Source of the DNA: Sphaerimonospora mesophila NBRC 14179 = JCM 3151
GTDB taxonomy: Bacteria > Actinomycetota > Actinomycetes > Streptosporangiales > Streptosporangiaceae
Assembly: GCA_001552515.1 (NCBI GenBank)
Contig: BCRI01000053.1
Location: 1-45,503, forward strand
Direction of reading: 5' to 3'
Length of the DNA: 45,503 nt
Shown: positions 16,505 through 25,546 of the stretch, in pieces
How the letters are laid out: each line of letters opens with the position of its first letter
Position numbering within the stretch: position 1 is the stretch's first letter
Program-made: the position numbers and the translations under genes
The notes under the pieces: generated by a model
What the model saw: only the letters and a program-made list of their open reading frames with translations
What the model was told of the DNA's origin: nothing
Databases searched by the model: none

Positions 16505-17388
16505 CGCCGTTGCTACGTGTCACAGACCTGAGCAAGGCCCAGGCGTTGAACGCGGTGTCGTTCTCCGTCCAGCGCGGGGAGGTGGTCTGCGTCGTCGGCC
16601 CTCCGGGCAGCGGCAAGTCCACCTTGATCGAGTGTCTGGCCGGCCTCCAGGAACCCGACACAGGACATATCGAGATCCTGGGCACAGCCGTAGGTCCAGG
16701 CCGGCGCCTGCCCGTCGGCTTGGCAGTGATTCTGAGCGACGAAGGCCTTCCAGGCCGGATGAAGGTCGCCGAGGCCCTGGTCCTGTTCTCTCGTCTGCAC
16801 AACACGCGAGGCCTGCCCTCGCGGCTCCTCGACCTGCTCGACATCGAGCCACTGCTGTCCAGGCGTTTCGAGGCCCTGACCGAGGGGCAGCGGCGGAGAG
16901 CGATGATCGCGTTGGCCATGGTCGGCAACCCCGAGCTCGTCCTGATCGACGAGCCGACGACCGGTCTCAGGGAAGGCAGCGGCCGGCGTATCGAACAAGC
17001 GATCAACGAACTGCGGTCCGGCTATGGAGGCGTGTGTCTCACGCTCGCTGACCCGGTGCAGGCCGAGAGGCTCGCCGACCGGGTGGTGTTGCTGCGGGCT
17101 GGTCGCATTCTCGCGGAGGGCACACCGTCACAGCTGATCCAGACGCTCGGCTCCGTGTTCGTGCTTCGGATGCCGCCGTACGTCCGGGTCGGCAGGCCGC
17201 GCGACGTGCGCGTCCTGCCCTGTGCCACCAGCACCTACTTGTACGGCTCGCGCCAGGCGCTGGAAGAGGCGGCCGAGGAACTGGCGCCCAGGACCGGCCA
17301 CAGGGCCTGGTCCATCCGCCCACCGACGCTCAAGGACGCCTATCTGACACTGTCGGCCGTCCACGAGCACGCCGCCCTGGAGCGCTGA
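16501..17388 (+). CDS. ABC transporter ATPase with degenerate signature
   Basis: A 295-residue ATPase with Walker A GPPGSGKST and Walker B LVLIDEPTTGL. The signature is LTEGQRRR instead of LSGGQ, and the usual switch-histidine segment reads LTLADPVQAERL, without His. It starts at GTG 16501, overlapping the upstream stop, and ends 1 nt before the permease start. It is the nucleotide-binding partner of that permease. The altered motifs suggest weak or unusual ATPase activity. Confidence 0.85.
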   Translation: MTPLLRVTDLSKAQALNAVSFSVQRGEVVCVVGPPGSGKSTLIECLAGLQEPDTGHIEILGTAVGPGRRLPVGLAVILSDEGLPGRMKVAEALVLFSRLHNTRGLPSRLLDLLDIEPLLSRRFEALTEGQRRRAMIALAMVGNPELVLIDEPTTGLREGSGRRIEQAINELRSGYGGVCLTLADPVQAERLADRVVLLRAGRILAEGTPSQLIQTLGSVFVLRMPPYVRVGRPRDVRVLPCATSTYLYGSRQALEEAAEELAPRTGHRAWSIRPPTLKDAYLTLSAVHEHAALER

Positions 17389-17389
17389 G

Positions 17390-18163
17390 ATGACGGGGAT
17401 GGTTCGGTCGCTGATTCGGGTCGAGCTGATGCTGCTCATGCGGACGCCGGTCGTGCTCTTCGTCGTCGTGGGGATGCCGTTCGCCGTCCTACTCCTGCTG
17501 TCGCTGATGATCGGCTTCTCCTTCCCCGCTTTGGAGTTCGGGGCCATGCCGGGCGTCAGGGTCATCGACAGGCTGCTCGCCGAGATGGCGGGAACGGTCG
17601 CGGTGGCCGTCGGGATCATGGTGTGCACCACCCATGTCGCTGATGAACGTGCCTGCGGCATGCTCAGGGCGCTGCGCCGTACCCCCATGCGCTCCGGCTC
17701 GTACATCGCGGCCCAGGCGGTCGCGGCGACCGCCCTGGTCGTCGCCTCGATGACGTTGTTCACCGCGGCCACATTCGCGATCTACGGCCCGCCTCGCTCC
17801 TGGCATCCGCTGGCTCTCACGGGGGCGGCTCTGATCGTGACCTACTGCGCGTTCAGCACCGGACTGCTGCTCGGTGGCCGACGGATGTCGCCCGTCGAAG
17901 CTCGGGTGATGGCTTGGTGCTGTTTCCTTCTGCTGTTCCTCGGCAGCGGCATAGGGGTCCCGCGAGAGGGATGGAAGGAAGTGGCGCCGTGGTTCTACGA
18001 AATCACCGTCTACAACCCGCTGGCGCAGCTCAACGACTTCGTTTTCCACGCTTACCTGGGCCGGCTCTCGGATACCTGGCCTGCGGTGGCCGGACTGGTC
18101 GTGACGGCACTCATCGCGAACATCGCGACCAGGCGGACTTTCGATTGGGCCGGCCGATCATGA
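17390..18163 (+). CDS. ABC-2 type permease
   Basis: A 257-residue membrane protein with about six hydrophobic segments and ABC-2 features: an N-terminal cytoplasmic helix, TM1 (VVLFVVVGMPFAVLLLLSLMIG), the RACGMLRALRRTPM coupling segment, and VYNPLAQLNDFVFHAYLG before the last helix. It is preceded by the ATPase and overlaps the lipoprotein gene by 4 nt. It is the second of the three ABC-2 type pairs flanking or within this RiPP locus in map order from the right; its substrate is unknown. Confidence 0.85.
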   Translation: MTGMVRSLIRVELMLLMRTPVVLFVVVGMPFAVLLLLSLMIGFSFPALEFGAMPGVRVIDRLLAEMAGTVAVAVGIMVCTTHVADERACGMLRALRRTPMRSGSYIAAQAVAATALVVASMTLFTAATFAIYGPPRSWHPLALTGAALIVTYCAFSTGLLLGGRRMSPVEARVMAWCCFLLLFLGSGIGVPREGWKEVAPWFYEITVYNPLAQLNDFVFHAYLGRLSDTWPAVAGLVVTALIANIATRRTFDWAGRS

Positions 18164-18684
18164 GCAGAGCTCTGATGGTCATCCTCCTGGGATCGCTGTT
18201 AGCGGCTGGATGCGCCCAGCGGGACGAGCGGCATCCCATCGCGATCGCCATCGCGGGAACGCCCGCCGGGGTCGCGACGTCGACCGCACCGACCACATCG
18301 ACCGCGCCGAAGGCGTCGGCGGCGGCCACGACCGACGCGAAGGACGCGATGGTCGAACTGGCCCGATGCCTGCGTCAGAACGGCGTCGACGTTCCCGACC
18401 CCGGCTCTCCCGAGGAGAAGGGCTGGAGGTACACGGGAGATCAGGCCACGCTGCAGAAGGCGTTCAAGGCCTGCGAGGAGTATTCGGCGCGGATACCCAA
18501 CCCCTATGACGATCCCAAGGTCCGCGATCAGATGGTTCAGTTCGCCAGGTGCATGCGGGAGCACGGCATCGACATGCCGGATCCTCCCCAGCAGAACACC
18601 GGCCTCGACTACAACGACCCGATGCTCCAACAGGCCGCGAAGGAATGTGCGGAAACCATTCCGGGTTGGGGCGGCAGGCAGTGA
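18160..18684 (+). CDS. Lipoprotein with duplicated ARC(L/M)R..G(V/I)D(V/M)PDP motif
   Basis: A 174-residue protein starting at ATG 18160 (ATGA overlap). Signal peptide MSRALMVILLGSLLAAGC ends in a lipobox (LAAGC), so it should be anchored outside the membrane. After a Thr/Ala-rich linker, two similar blocks follow: ARCLRQNGVDVPDP with KACEEY, and ARCMREHGIDMPDP with KECAET. Each supplies two Cys, four in all, possibly disulphide-bonded. Similar hypothetical lipoproteins commonly precede HlyD-like and MacB-like genes in actinobacteria. Possibly it binds the exported peptide or couples adaptor and pump. It overlaps the adaptor gene by 4 nt. Confidence 0.8.
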   Translation: MSRALMVILLGSLLAAGCAQRDERHPIAIAIAGTPAGVATSTAPTTSTAPKASAAATTDAKDAMVELARCLRQNGVDVPDPGSPEEKGWRYTGDQATLQKAFKACEEYSARIPNPYDDPKVRDQMVQFARCMREHGIDMPDPPQQNTGLDYNDPMLQQAAKECAETIPGWGGRQ

Positions 18685-19771
18685 ACGACTGGCTCAGAGG
18701 CGTTCTCGTCGCGTTCGGTACCGTGGCGGCCGGCGGCCTGGTCACCGCCGGCGGCGTGCACATCTCGGGCGCGATCTTCAGCGTCGGTCCACAGGCGCCG
18801 GCGAGCGGAACGCCGACCACCCGTCCGGTCTCCGTCGCCACCAAGGAGATCACGCGAGGTGATCTCGTCGACAGGGAGAGCGTCGAAGGAAGACTCACCT
18901 ATGCCGGAAACCGCACGATCAAGGCGGTTTCCGGGGGCACGATCACCGGCCTCCCCGCAGTGGGAAAGGTCATCAAGCGAGGCAAGGCGCTCTATCGGAT
19001 AGACCGCAGACCACGCATCCTCATGTACGGCAGACTTCCCGCATACCGAACGCTCAGAAAAGGAGTGAAGGGCCCGGACGTCGAGCAGCTCGAACGGAAT
19101 CTCCGCGCTCTCGGCTTCGGTCGTGGCGTCACCGTGGACGCCGAATTCACCGCAGCGACGGCGGAAGCCGTAAGGAAATGGCAGAGGGCCAACGGGATGA
19201 AGAGGAACGGAGAGGTGAGCCCCGCCGGCATCGTCTTCCTCCCGGACGCCGTACGCGTGAACGGAAGGAACGTGGAGGTCGGAGACCAGGCAGCGCCGCA
19301 GCGGCCCACCATCGAGGTCACCACGACGGACAGGATCGTCCGTATCTCGCTGGACGCCGACAAGCGGGACATGGTCAAGGTCGGCAGGAAGGTCACCGTC
19401 GAATCGGCCGACGGTAAGAGCGCCGTCGGCAAGATCTCGAAGGTGGCGAAAGTCGCCGAAGTCAAGAAGCGTCCGGACAACCAGGAGAGCGGCGCCACGG
19501 TAGAGGTGGAGATCAAGGTGGCGGGCAGAGCGCTCGGCAGCCTGGACGAGGCGCCGGTGACCGTCGAGCTGGAGTATCGGCGAGCGAAGAACGTGCTCAC
19601 CGTGCCCGTGGAGGCATTGCTCGCACTACCTGAGGGCGGCTACGGGGTGGAGATCATCGAGCGGGGGCGGATCCGGCGGGTCCCGGTGGAGACCAGAGCG
19701 TTCGGCAATGGCCGGGTCGAGGTGAGCGGCGCGGAACTCGCCGAGGGCATGCAGGTTTCGGTGTCGGGTCG

Positions 19772-19775
<4 letters not shown>
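18681..19775 (+). CDS. HlyD/MacA-like adaptor with peptidoglycan-binding domain
   Basis: A 364-residue protein starting at GTG 18681 (GTGA overlap). An N-terminal TM segment (GVLVAFGTVAAGGLVTAGGV) is followed by a biotinyl-lipoyl-like region. A PG_binding_1 domain follows (LRKGVKGPDVEQLERNLRALGFG ending in VRKWQRANG), then beta-barrel segments (VRISLDADKRDMVKVGRKV). The architecture is typical of actinobacterial adaptors paired with MacB-type ABC pumps. It probably links the pump to the cell wall. It overlaps the ATPase gene by 4 nt. Confidence 0.88.
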
Positions 19776-20433
<658 letters not shown>

Positions 20434-20437
<4 letters not shown>

Positions 20438-21624
20438 CAACACTGCGGCCGGCCAGGCTGCGGCCGATGGATCTTGCCCGACTCGGTGCCTCCGGGCTGA
20501 CGGCCAGGCCCATGCGGGCGATCCTGGCCGCCATCGGAATCGCGATCGGGATCGCCACCATGGTCACGGTCGTCGGTGCCGCCGCGTCCAGTCAGGAGCA
20601 GATCCTGCGTCAGCTCGACATGCTGGGCACCAACCTGCTGCGGGTCGAGCCGGGCGACAGCCTCTTCGGGAAGAAGGCTCGACTGCCCAAGTCGGCCGCG
20701 GCCATGGTGAAACGCATCGAGGGCGTTGTGCAGGCCGGTCAGACCGGAGACACGGGGACCACCGTCCGCCGCAACGATCTCATTTCCAGCAGCATCTCCC
20801 TGGGCATCGCCGTCCAGGCCACCGACCTCGATCTGCTCGACACACTCGAAGGCGAGGTGCGCACCGGCGTCTGGCTCAACGCGGCCACGGAGAGACAGCC
20901 GGCGGTGGTGCTAGGGGCGGTGGCGGCGGAACGGCTCGGCCTGACCAGCCCTGGCGTCCAGGTCTGGATCGGCGACCGATGGTTCACCGTCATCGGCATC
21001 TTGGACCGGATGCCGCTGGCCGGGGAGATCGAGAGATCGGCCCTGATCGGCTTTCCTGCCGCGGAGGGCTACCTGAACCACGACGGCCACCCGACCACGG
21101 TCTACGAACGATCCTCGGACGAACACGTCGAAAGCGTTCACGCGCTGCTGGCCCGTACCGTCAATCCGGCGAACCCGAGTGAGGCCCGGGTCACCAGGCC
21201 GTCCGACACGCTCAAGGCCAAGGCCGCGGTGGCGGGGGCGTTCACCGGACTCATGCTCGGCCTGGGGGCGATCGCCCTGTTCGTCGGAGGCGTAGGTGTC
21301 GCCAACACGATGGTGGTCGCCGTGCTCGAGCGCCGCGGGGAGATCGGCCTGCGGAGATCATTCGGTGCCACCCGAGGTCAGGTCAGGACCCAGTTCCTGG
21401 TCGAGGCCCTGCTCCTGTCGACCCTCGGCGGTGGCGCCGGGGTGCTGCTCGGCGCCCTGGCCACCTTCGTCTACGCGCGGGCCAACTCCCTCCCCGCCGT
21501 ACTGCCGCCGTGGGCGCCCGCCGGGGCACTGGCCACGACCGTGCTGATCGGCACGCTGGCCGGCATCTATCCCGCGCTCAGAGCGGCACGCGTTCCCCCG
21601 ACGGTGGCGCTCAGCACTCAGTGA
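20434..21624 (+). CDS. MacB/FtsX-family permease
   Basis: A 396-residue membrane protein with TM1 near residues 28-50, a large extracytoplasmic MacB-like domain, then three C-terminal TM segments (GAFTGLMLGLGAIALFVGGVGVANTMVV onward). ERRGEIGLRRSFGATRGQVRTQFLVEA is the conserved coupling region of FtsX-fold permeases. It closes the export operon. Its stop overlaps the end of the converging DivIVA-like gene by 7 nt. Confidence 0.92.
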
Positions 21625-22418
21625 GGCGGCTCGGTCGCTTTCGGCAGGGCAGCGATACCGTCGGCCGAGTCCCATTCATCGAGATCCGCCAGTAGTCGCT
21701 CGAAGTGATCACGGAGCTTGCCACGGTACTGCTGACTCATCACACGCAGTCGGGTTGCCTCCCGACCCCCCGGATCCTCGCCGGGCGCGGCCGAGCTCAC
21801 CTTCGCCAGTAGCTCGAGCCGCTTCCGGCGCGCATCCTCGATCAGTTCTCGACTGTACTGCTGGGCGTCCTGGATGTACTGGTCGGCGGTCTGCTGCGCC
21901 TGTGCCAGCAGCCCGGCCGCGTACATGTGCGCCTCGTGCACCCGGCTCACCACGGTCTGGGAGTCGGCTTGATCCTCGGGATCCACCTTTTTCAACTCGC
22001 TCCCCCGGCCGGGCGGCGACACCGCCGTCTCGACCTCCTGCGACGAAGGCGGGGACGTGGCCGGCGCAGGGGTCGAAGTGCGTTCCCGAAGGCGCGCGGC
22101 CTCCGCGGCCAGCGCCTCCTTCTCTTGGATGAGCAGGATCATTTCCTCTTCGACTCGATCGAGGAGGTTGTTGACCTGATGTTCATCCAGACCCCGCTTG
22201 CCCAGGGGCGCCCGTCTGAAGACGACGGCCCGCAACCGTGCAGGCGTGAGTCGTTCGGATGTGTGTGCACTCGACGGCCCCGCCGACCGTGGCTCGTCCC
22301 ATTGTGGCTCTTCCCACGAGGCGGCCTTTCCCTCGGCGGGTTCGTGCCATCCGTCATACCCGCCGTCGCCCGATCTGCCGGAGTAGGCGGCGTGAAATTC
22401 CTGAACCGCGTCATTCAT
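21618..22418 (-). CDS. DivIVA-like coiled-coil protein
   Basis: A 266-residue protein from ATG 22418, which overlaps the globin-like stop by 4 nt. After a disordered, Gly/Glu-rich N-terminus, LTPARLRAVVFRRAPLGKRGLDEHQVNNLLDRVEEEM matches the DivIVA N-terminal membrane/curvature-binding domain in pattern. Coiled coil (EEMILLIQEKEALAAEAARLRERT), a Pro/Ser linker and a second helical region (YIQDAQQYSRELIEDARRKRLELLAKV) follow. DivIVA proteins organise polar growth in actinobacteria. As a cluster neighbour it may localise the producer or export machinery; this is inference. Confidence 0.78.
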   Translation of the reverse strand: MNDAVQEFHAAYSGRSGDGGYDGWHEPAEGKAASWEEPQWDEPRSAGPSSAHTSERLTPARLRAVVFRRAPLGKRGLDEHQVNNLLDRVEEEMILLIQEKEALAAEAARLRERTSTPAPATSPPSSQEVETAVSPPGRGSELKKVDPEDQADSQTVVSRVHEAHMYAAGLLAQAQQTADQYIQDAQQYSRELIEDARRKRLELLAKVSSAAPGEDPGGREATRLRVMSQQYRGKLRDHFERLLADLDEWDSADGIAALPKATEPPH

Positions 22419-22756
22419 GTGGCGAACCTCTGTGCCGGAGTGACCGCGCTCGCGAACCTCTCCAGATGAATACCGCTCGTGCTCCATAGCGCGTAGTGCT
22501 CGCGTTCGATGCCGAACTTTCGATGGCCACGCGCGAGCCGCTGAAGGTACCGAGTGATCTGAGAAAGGTTCTCTGAGTTCTCCACCACGAAAGCGAGTGC
22601 GGTCATCAACCGATCACGCTTGTTCTTCATAGGGATCGGAAGCGACTCCCGGAGATGTGGTGCACGAAGCAACATGTCGGAAAACATGTACAACGGAACA
22701 CTGTCTCCGTATTTGGCGACCAACTCAAAGTCGTCCCTGAGTCGCTGAAAGCCCAA
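22415..22756 (-). CDS. Short globin-like protein
   Basis: This 113-residue protein resembles bacterial globins: RDDFELVAKYGDSVPLYMFSDMLLRAP aligns with helices A-C, NKRDRLMTALAFVV with helix E, and LARGHRKFGIEREHYALW with the F-G region, making H78 the likely proximal haem ligand. It ends where helix H would begin, about 20-30 residues short of usual, so haem binding is uncertain. The start is TTG 22756 with GGGGGA 5-6 nt upstream; no ATG or GTG is available before the upstream stop. It is translationally coupled to the DivIVA-like gene. Confidence 0.65.
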   Translation of the reverse strand: MGFQRLRDDFELVAKYGDSVPLYMFSDMLLRAPHLRESLPIPMKNKRDRLMTALAFVVENSENLSQITRYLQRLARGHRKFGIEREHYALWSTSGIHLERFASAVTPAQRFAT

Positions 22757-22865
22757 CGCGATCCCCCGGCGCCACAGCCCATTGGAGCGTGATTACCGAG
22801 GCAGTCTAGTCAGGTTTGCTCCACATGTCTATTAATCCGGCTAAATCGGATATGAGATGACGGCC

Positions 22866-22895
22866 GGCCGGGGCCTGATTGCAGAGGCCCCGGCC
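22866..22895. terminator. 10-bp GC-rich hairpin
   Basis: GGCCGGGGCC and GGCCCCGGCC form a perfect 10-bp stem with a 10-nt loop, and no T-tract. It lies between the globin-like gene start and the aldo/keto reductase gene end, so it could end the reductase transcript. The rest of 22757-23183 is AT-rich with no gene I can support; promoter elements for the globin operon presumably lie there. Confidence 0.5.
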
Positions 22896-23183
22896 CCGAG
22901 TCGACCCGGCTATGACCTCGTCGAAATTTCTCACTTCGACTACTCATAAATCCGATTTGATGCCGACTGCACGATTTGATTCCCCGCTATGATACGACCA
23001 CTTCGGGCAGTTCGACCAACGGCGGCATGCCTTCGTATCGCTACGGTAGGTATGAGCGAAGAAGGCTCGGCCGGCCGAAGCGGTTCTCACGATGTGATGC
23101 CGACCGGATCACCGCAAAGGCCGCCGCCGGGAATCTCCCGTGACCGCCCGCCCGTCCACGGTGCCGTCGTCCGGCCCCGACGA

Positions 23184-24002
23184 TCAGCCGAACGTCGCCG
23201 GGTCCGGGCCGAGGCGGCGGCCCGAGTCCAGCGCGGTGATCGCGTCCATCTCGTCCTGGTCGAGGGCGAAGTCGAAGACCTCGATGTTCTCGCGGATCCT
23301 CGCGGGCGTCACCGACTTGGGGATGACCACGTTGCCGAGCTGGACGTGCCAGCGGAGCACCACCTGGGCCGGGCTCTTGCCGTGCCTGCCGCCGATCTCC
23401 GCGAGCAGCGGGAGATCGAGCAGGCCCTTGCCCTGGCCGAGCGGGCTCCAGGCCTCGGTGACGATGCCGTGCTTGGCGTTCACGGCCCGCAGCTCGGCCT
23501 GCCCGAGCTGCGGATGCAGCTCGATCTGGTTCACGGCGGGGACCACCTGCGCCTCGGCGAGCAGCCGCTCCAGCGCCTCCACGGTGAAGTTGGACACGCC
23601 GATGGCACGGACCCGGCCGTCCGCGTAGAGCTTCTCCAGCGCCTTCCACGCCTCCACATACCTGTCCTGCGACGGCACCGGCCAGTGGATCAGATAGAGG
23701 TCGATCACATCGAGGCCCAGACGCTCGGCGCCGGCGTCGAAGGCACGCAGCGCCTTGTCGTAGTCATGATCGTCGTTCCACAGTTTGGTGGTGACGAAGA
23801 GGTCGTCCCGGCGGACGCCGGACTCGCGTACGGCCCGGCCGACGCCCTCCTCGTTGTCATAGATCCTGGCCGTGTCGATGCTGCGATAGCCGGCCTGGAT
23901 GGCGACGCCGACGGCCCGCTCGGCCTCGTCGTCGGGCACCTGCCACACCCCGAATCCGAGCTGGGGCATGTTTACACCGTTGTTCAGCGTGATGGTATTC
24001 AT
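23184..24002 (-). CDS. Aldo/keto reductase
   Basis: A 272-residue NADPH-dependent reductase of the 2,5-diketo-gluconate reductase type. The catalytic tetrad is visible as D43 and Y48 (SIDTARIYDNEEGVG), K73 (VTTKLWND) and H106 (LYLIHWPVP). GVSNF, QIELHP, WSPLGQGK and IPKSV are standard family motifs. The start is ATG 24002, divergent from the DinB-like gene 100 bp away. The natural substrate cannot be read from sequence. Confidence 0.95.
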   Translation of the reverse strand: MNTITLNNGVNMPQLGFGVWQVPDDEAERAVGVAIQAGYRSIDTARIYDNEEGVGRAVRESGVRRDDLFVTTKLWNDDHDYDKALRAFDAGAERLGLDVIDLYLIHWPVPSQDRYVEAWKALEKLYADGRVRAIGVSNFTVEALERLLAEAQVVPAVNQIELHPQLGQAELRAVNAKHGIVTEAWSPLGQGKGLLDLPLLAEIGGRHGKSPAQVVLRWHVQLGNVVIPKSVTPARIRENIEVFDFALDQDEMDAITALDSGRRLGPDPATFG

Positions 24003-24101
24003 GCCCCCATGCTGCCCGAGTGCATCTCGATCATCGGCATCAGGCCCAGGTCAGACCGGGCGGCGGTAGTGAAACCGGGTGTATCGGGTACCGCACACGA
24101 C

Positions 24102-24818
24102 ATGATGACGACTGAACCCGTGGCGCTGACGCGGCTCGAACCGTTCGACATCTTCGACACCGAGGCGAGGCGGCTCGACCGCTTCTTCGCCGGACTGGAC
24201 GAGGAGGGGTGGAACCGGCCGACCAGGTGCGAGGGATGGACCGTGCGCGACGTGCTCGCCCACCTGGCCGGGGAGGAGATCTACAACCACGCCTGTCTCG
24301 ACGACGACATGGACGGGTTCTTCGAGATGCTCGAACGCGAAGGGGTGCAGTCGGGCTTCGACGCGTTCAACGAGTGGTGCGTGCACAAGCGCCACAACCT
24401 GCCGGTCGAGCAGGTGCTGGACGAGTGGCGGAGCAAGAACGCCGAGACCCGCAGGCGGATGCGCGACCGGGGCCGGGGCGGGACGCTGCAGACGTCGGTC
24501 GGGCCCTATCCAGTGGGCCTGCAGACCTTCCATTACGACTCCGAATACGCCACGCACGGCGACGACGTGGGCGCACCCGTGGCGGACGAGGAGGCGGCGG
24601 CGAGGCTGGCATGGCGGGTCGAGGTCGGGCTGTTCGCGCTCGAGGAGCAGGGCTCGAAGGCCCGGATCGAGCGGGCCGGCGACCGGATCACGGCACATGT
24701 GGACGGCCTGTCGGCCGAGCTGACCGAAGCGGAGTTCGTCGAGGCCACGGTCGGCCGGCTGGCCACCGCCCATCCGCTCGACTCCCGGATCCGCGGCGTC
24801 CTCCGCTGTCTCGCCTGA
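24102..24818 (+). CDS. DinB/maleylpyruvate isomerase-like protein
   Basis: A 238-residue protein of the actinobacterial maleylpyruvate isomerase N-terminal (mycothiol-dependent DinB-fold) family. RCEGWTVRDVLAHLAGEE (H54) and FHYDSEYATHGDD (E148, H152) supply the expected metal-binding triad. Members are mycothiol-dependent transferases or isomerases, but most have unknown substrates. ATG 24102 (also ATG 24105) fits the domain start; an upstream open frame is an antisense shadow of the reductase. It converges with a hypothetical gene 13 nt downstream. Confidence 0.85.
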   Translation: MMTTEPVALTRLEPFDIFDTEARRLDRFFAGLDEEGWNRPTRCEGWTVRDVLAHLAGEEIYNHACLDDDMDGFFEMLEREGVQSGFDAFNEWCVHKRHNLPVEQVLDEWRSKNAETRRRMRDRGRGGTLQTSVGPYPVGLQTFHYDSEYATHGDDVGAPVADEEAAARLAWRVEVGLFALEEQGSKARIERAGDRITAHVDGLSAELTEAEFVEATVGRLATAHPLDSRIRGVLRCLA

Positions 24819-24831
24819 CCGGTGCCACCGA

Positions 24832-25290
24832 TCACCGCTCCCCGGATAATAAGTCGGCTAATAAGTCGGCGCAGGTCGGGGGAGGCCCGTCGAGGGGTGC
24901 GGCCGGAACCCGTCCGCGCCGGATGAGATCCCCCTCCAGGCCGACCCGCACCACCGGCGTCAGGCGTGGCCGGGCCAGGACGCACCGGGTCCCTCCCGCT
25001 ACGACGAAAGCCCCCGAGTGGAAACGGATCAGGCCGGGGTGGAACCAGCGGATGATCCGTACGGTCAGGCCGGCCCGCCGCCGCAGCCGGAAGGGAGCGC
25101 GGCGACCGGACGGGCGCGGCCGGGCCGGGAGCCCGCGCTGCCCGGTCACGACGTACGGCCGGGCGACGGATGGGCCCCGCCGCATCCGCGGGGTGACCGG
25201 CCTGCGTTCCCGATGCGCCCGTGAGGCGGGCCGTACGGTCGCGGGCGCGGGCTTGGCGTGGCGGGAAAGGCGCTTCAGTAAGCTGATCAT
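24832..25290 (-). CDS. Hypothetical protein with five TTA codons
   Basis: A 152-residue Arg/Pro-rich protein with no family I recognise. ATG 25290 is preceded by GGGGAT at about 7-nt spacing, and third positions are strongly GC, which supports coding. A C-terminal part reading SGAFVVAGGTRCVLARP and TPVVRVGLEGDLIR looks globular. TTA leucine codons, normally very rare in such genomes, occur at codon 4 and as two tandem pairs near the end, within a 12-bp duplication of GCCGACTTATTA. Overlapping frames on the other strand look less coherent. Confidence 0.55.
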   Translation of the reverse strand: MISLLKRLSRHAKPAPATVRPASRAHRERRPVTPRMRRGPSVARPYVVTGQRGLPARPRPSGRRAPFRLRRRAGLTVRIIRWFHPGLIRFHSGAFVVAGGTRCVLARPRLTPVVRVGLEGDLIRRGRVPAAPLDGPPPTCADLLADLLSGER

Positions 25291-25460
25291 GCGAAATCCC
25301 CATTAAGGCGGCGTCGATGGCCGATCAGGTCGGGTTGGCGGCATTGCCGGGGGGATTCGGATGTGTCGCCCATCAAGTCGTCCAGGCGATTGGCGGCGAC
25401 AAGGTCAACCATGCACGGTGACCGGCCACATGGCAACGAGGCGCGCCCACGCCCCACCGC

Positions 25461-25523
25461 GATCTTGCAGTTTCTCGCAGAGACCCGCACTGATCAGGAA
25501 ATACCCCTACTTCAAGATCACGG
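25461..25523. repeat. GATCTTGCAGTTTCTCGC intergenic repeat, copy A
   Basis: GATCTTGCAGTTTCTCGCAG (25461-25480) is followed by inverted CAAGATCACGG (25513-25523), so GATCTTG/CAAGATC can pair across a 45-nt loop. The same unit recurs several times at 35273-35515. The rest of 25291-25546 shows no gene I can support. Confidence 0.75.
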
Positions 25524-25546
25524 CGAGAAGGTGTGGGAGAGTGTGG

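Noticed and set aside
22415-22756. Globin gene as frameshifted fragment of a longer globin
   Set aside because: The frame ends in an ATGA overlap with the DivIVA-like gene, which looks like designed coupling; I see no missing helix-H sequence in the other frames.
22989-24101. Long plus-strand frame upstream of the DinB-like gene
   Set aside because: It is antisense to the clear aldo/keto reductase gene; only the part from ATG 24102 matches a protein family.
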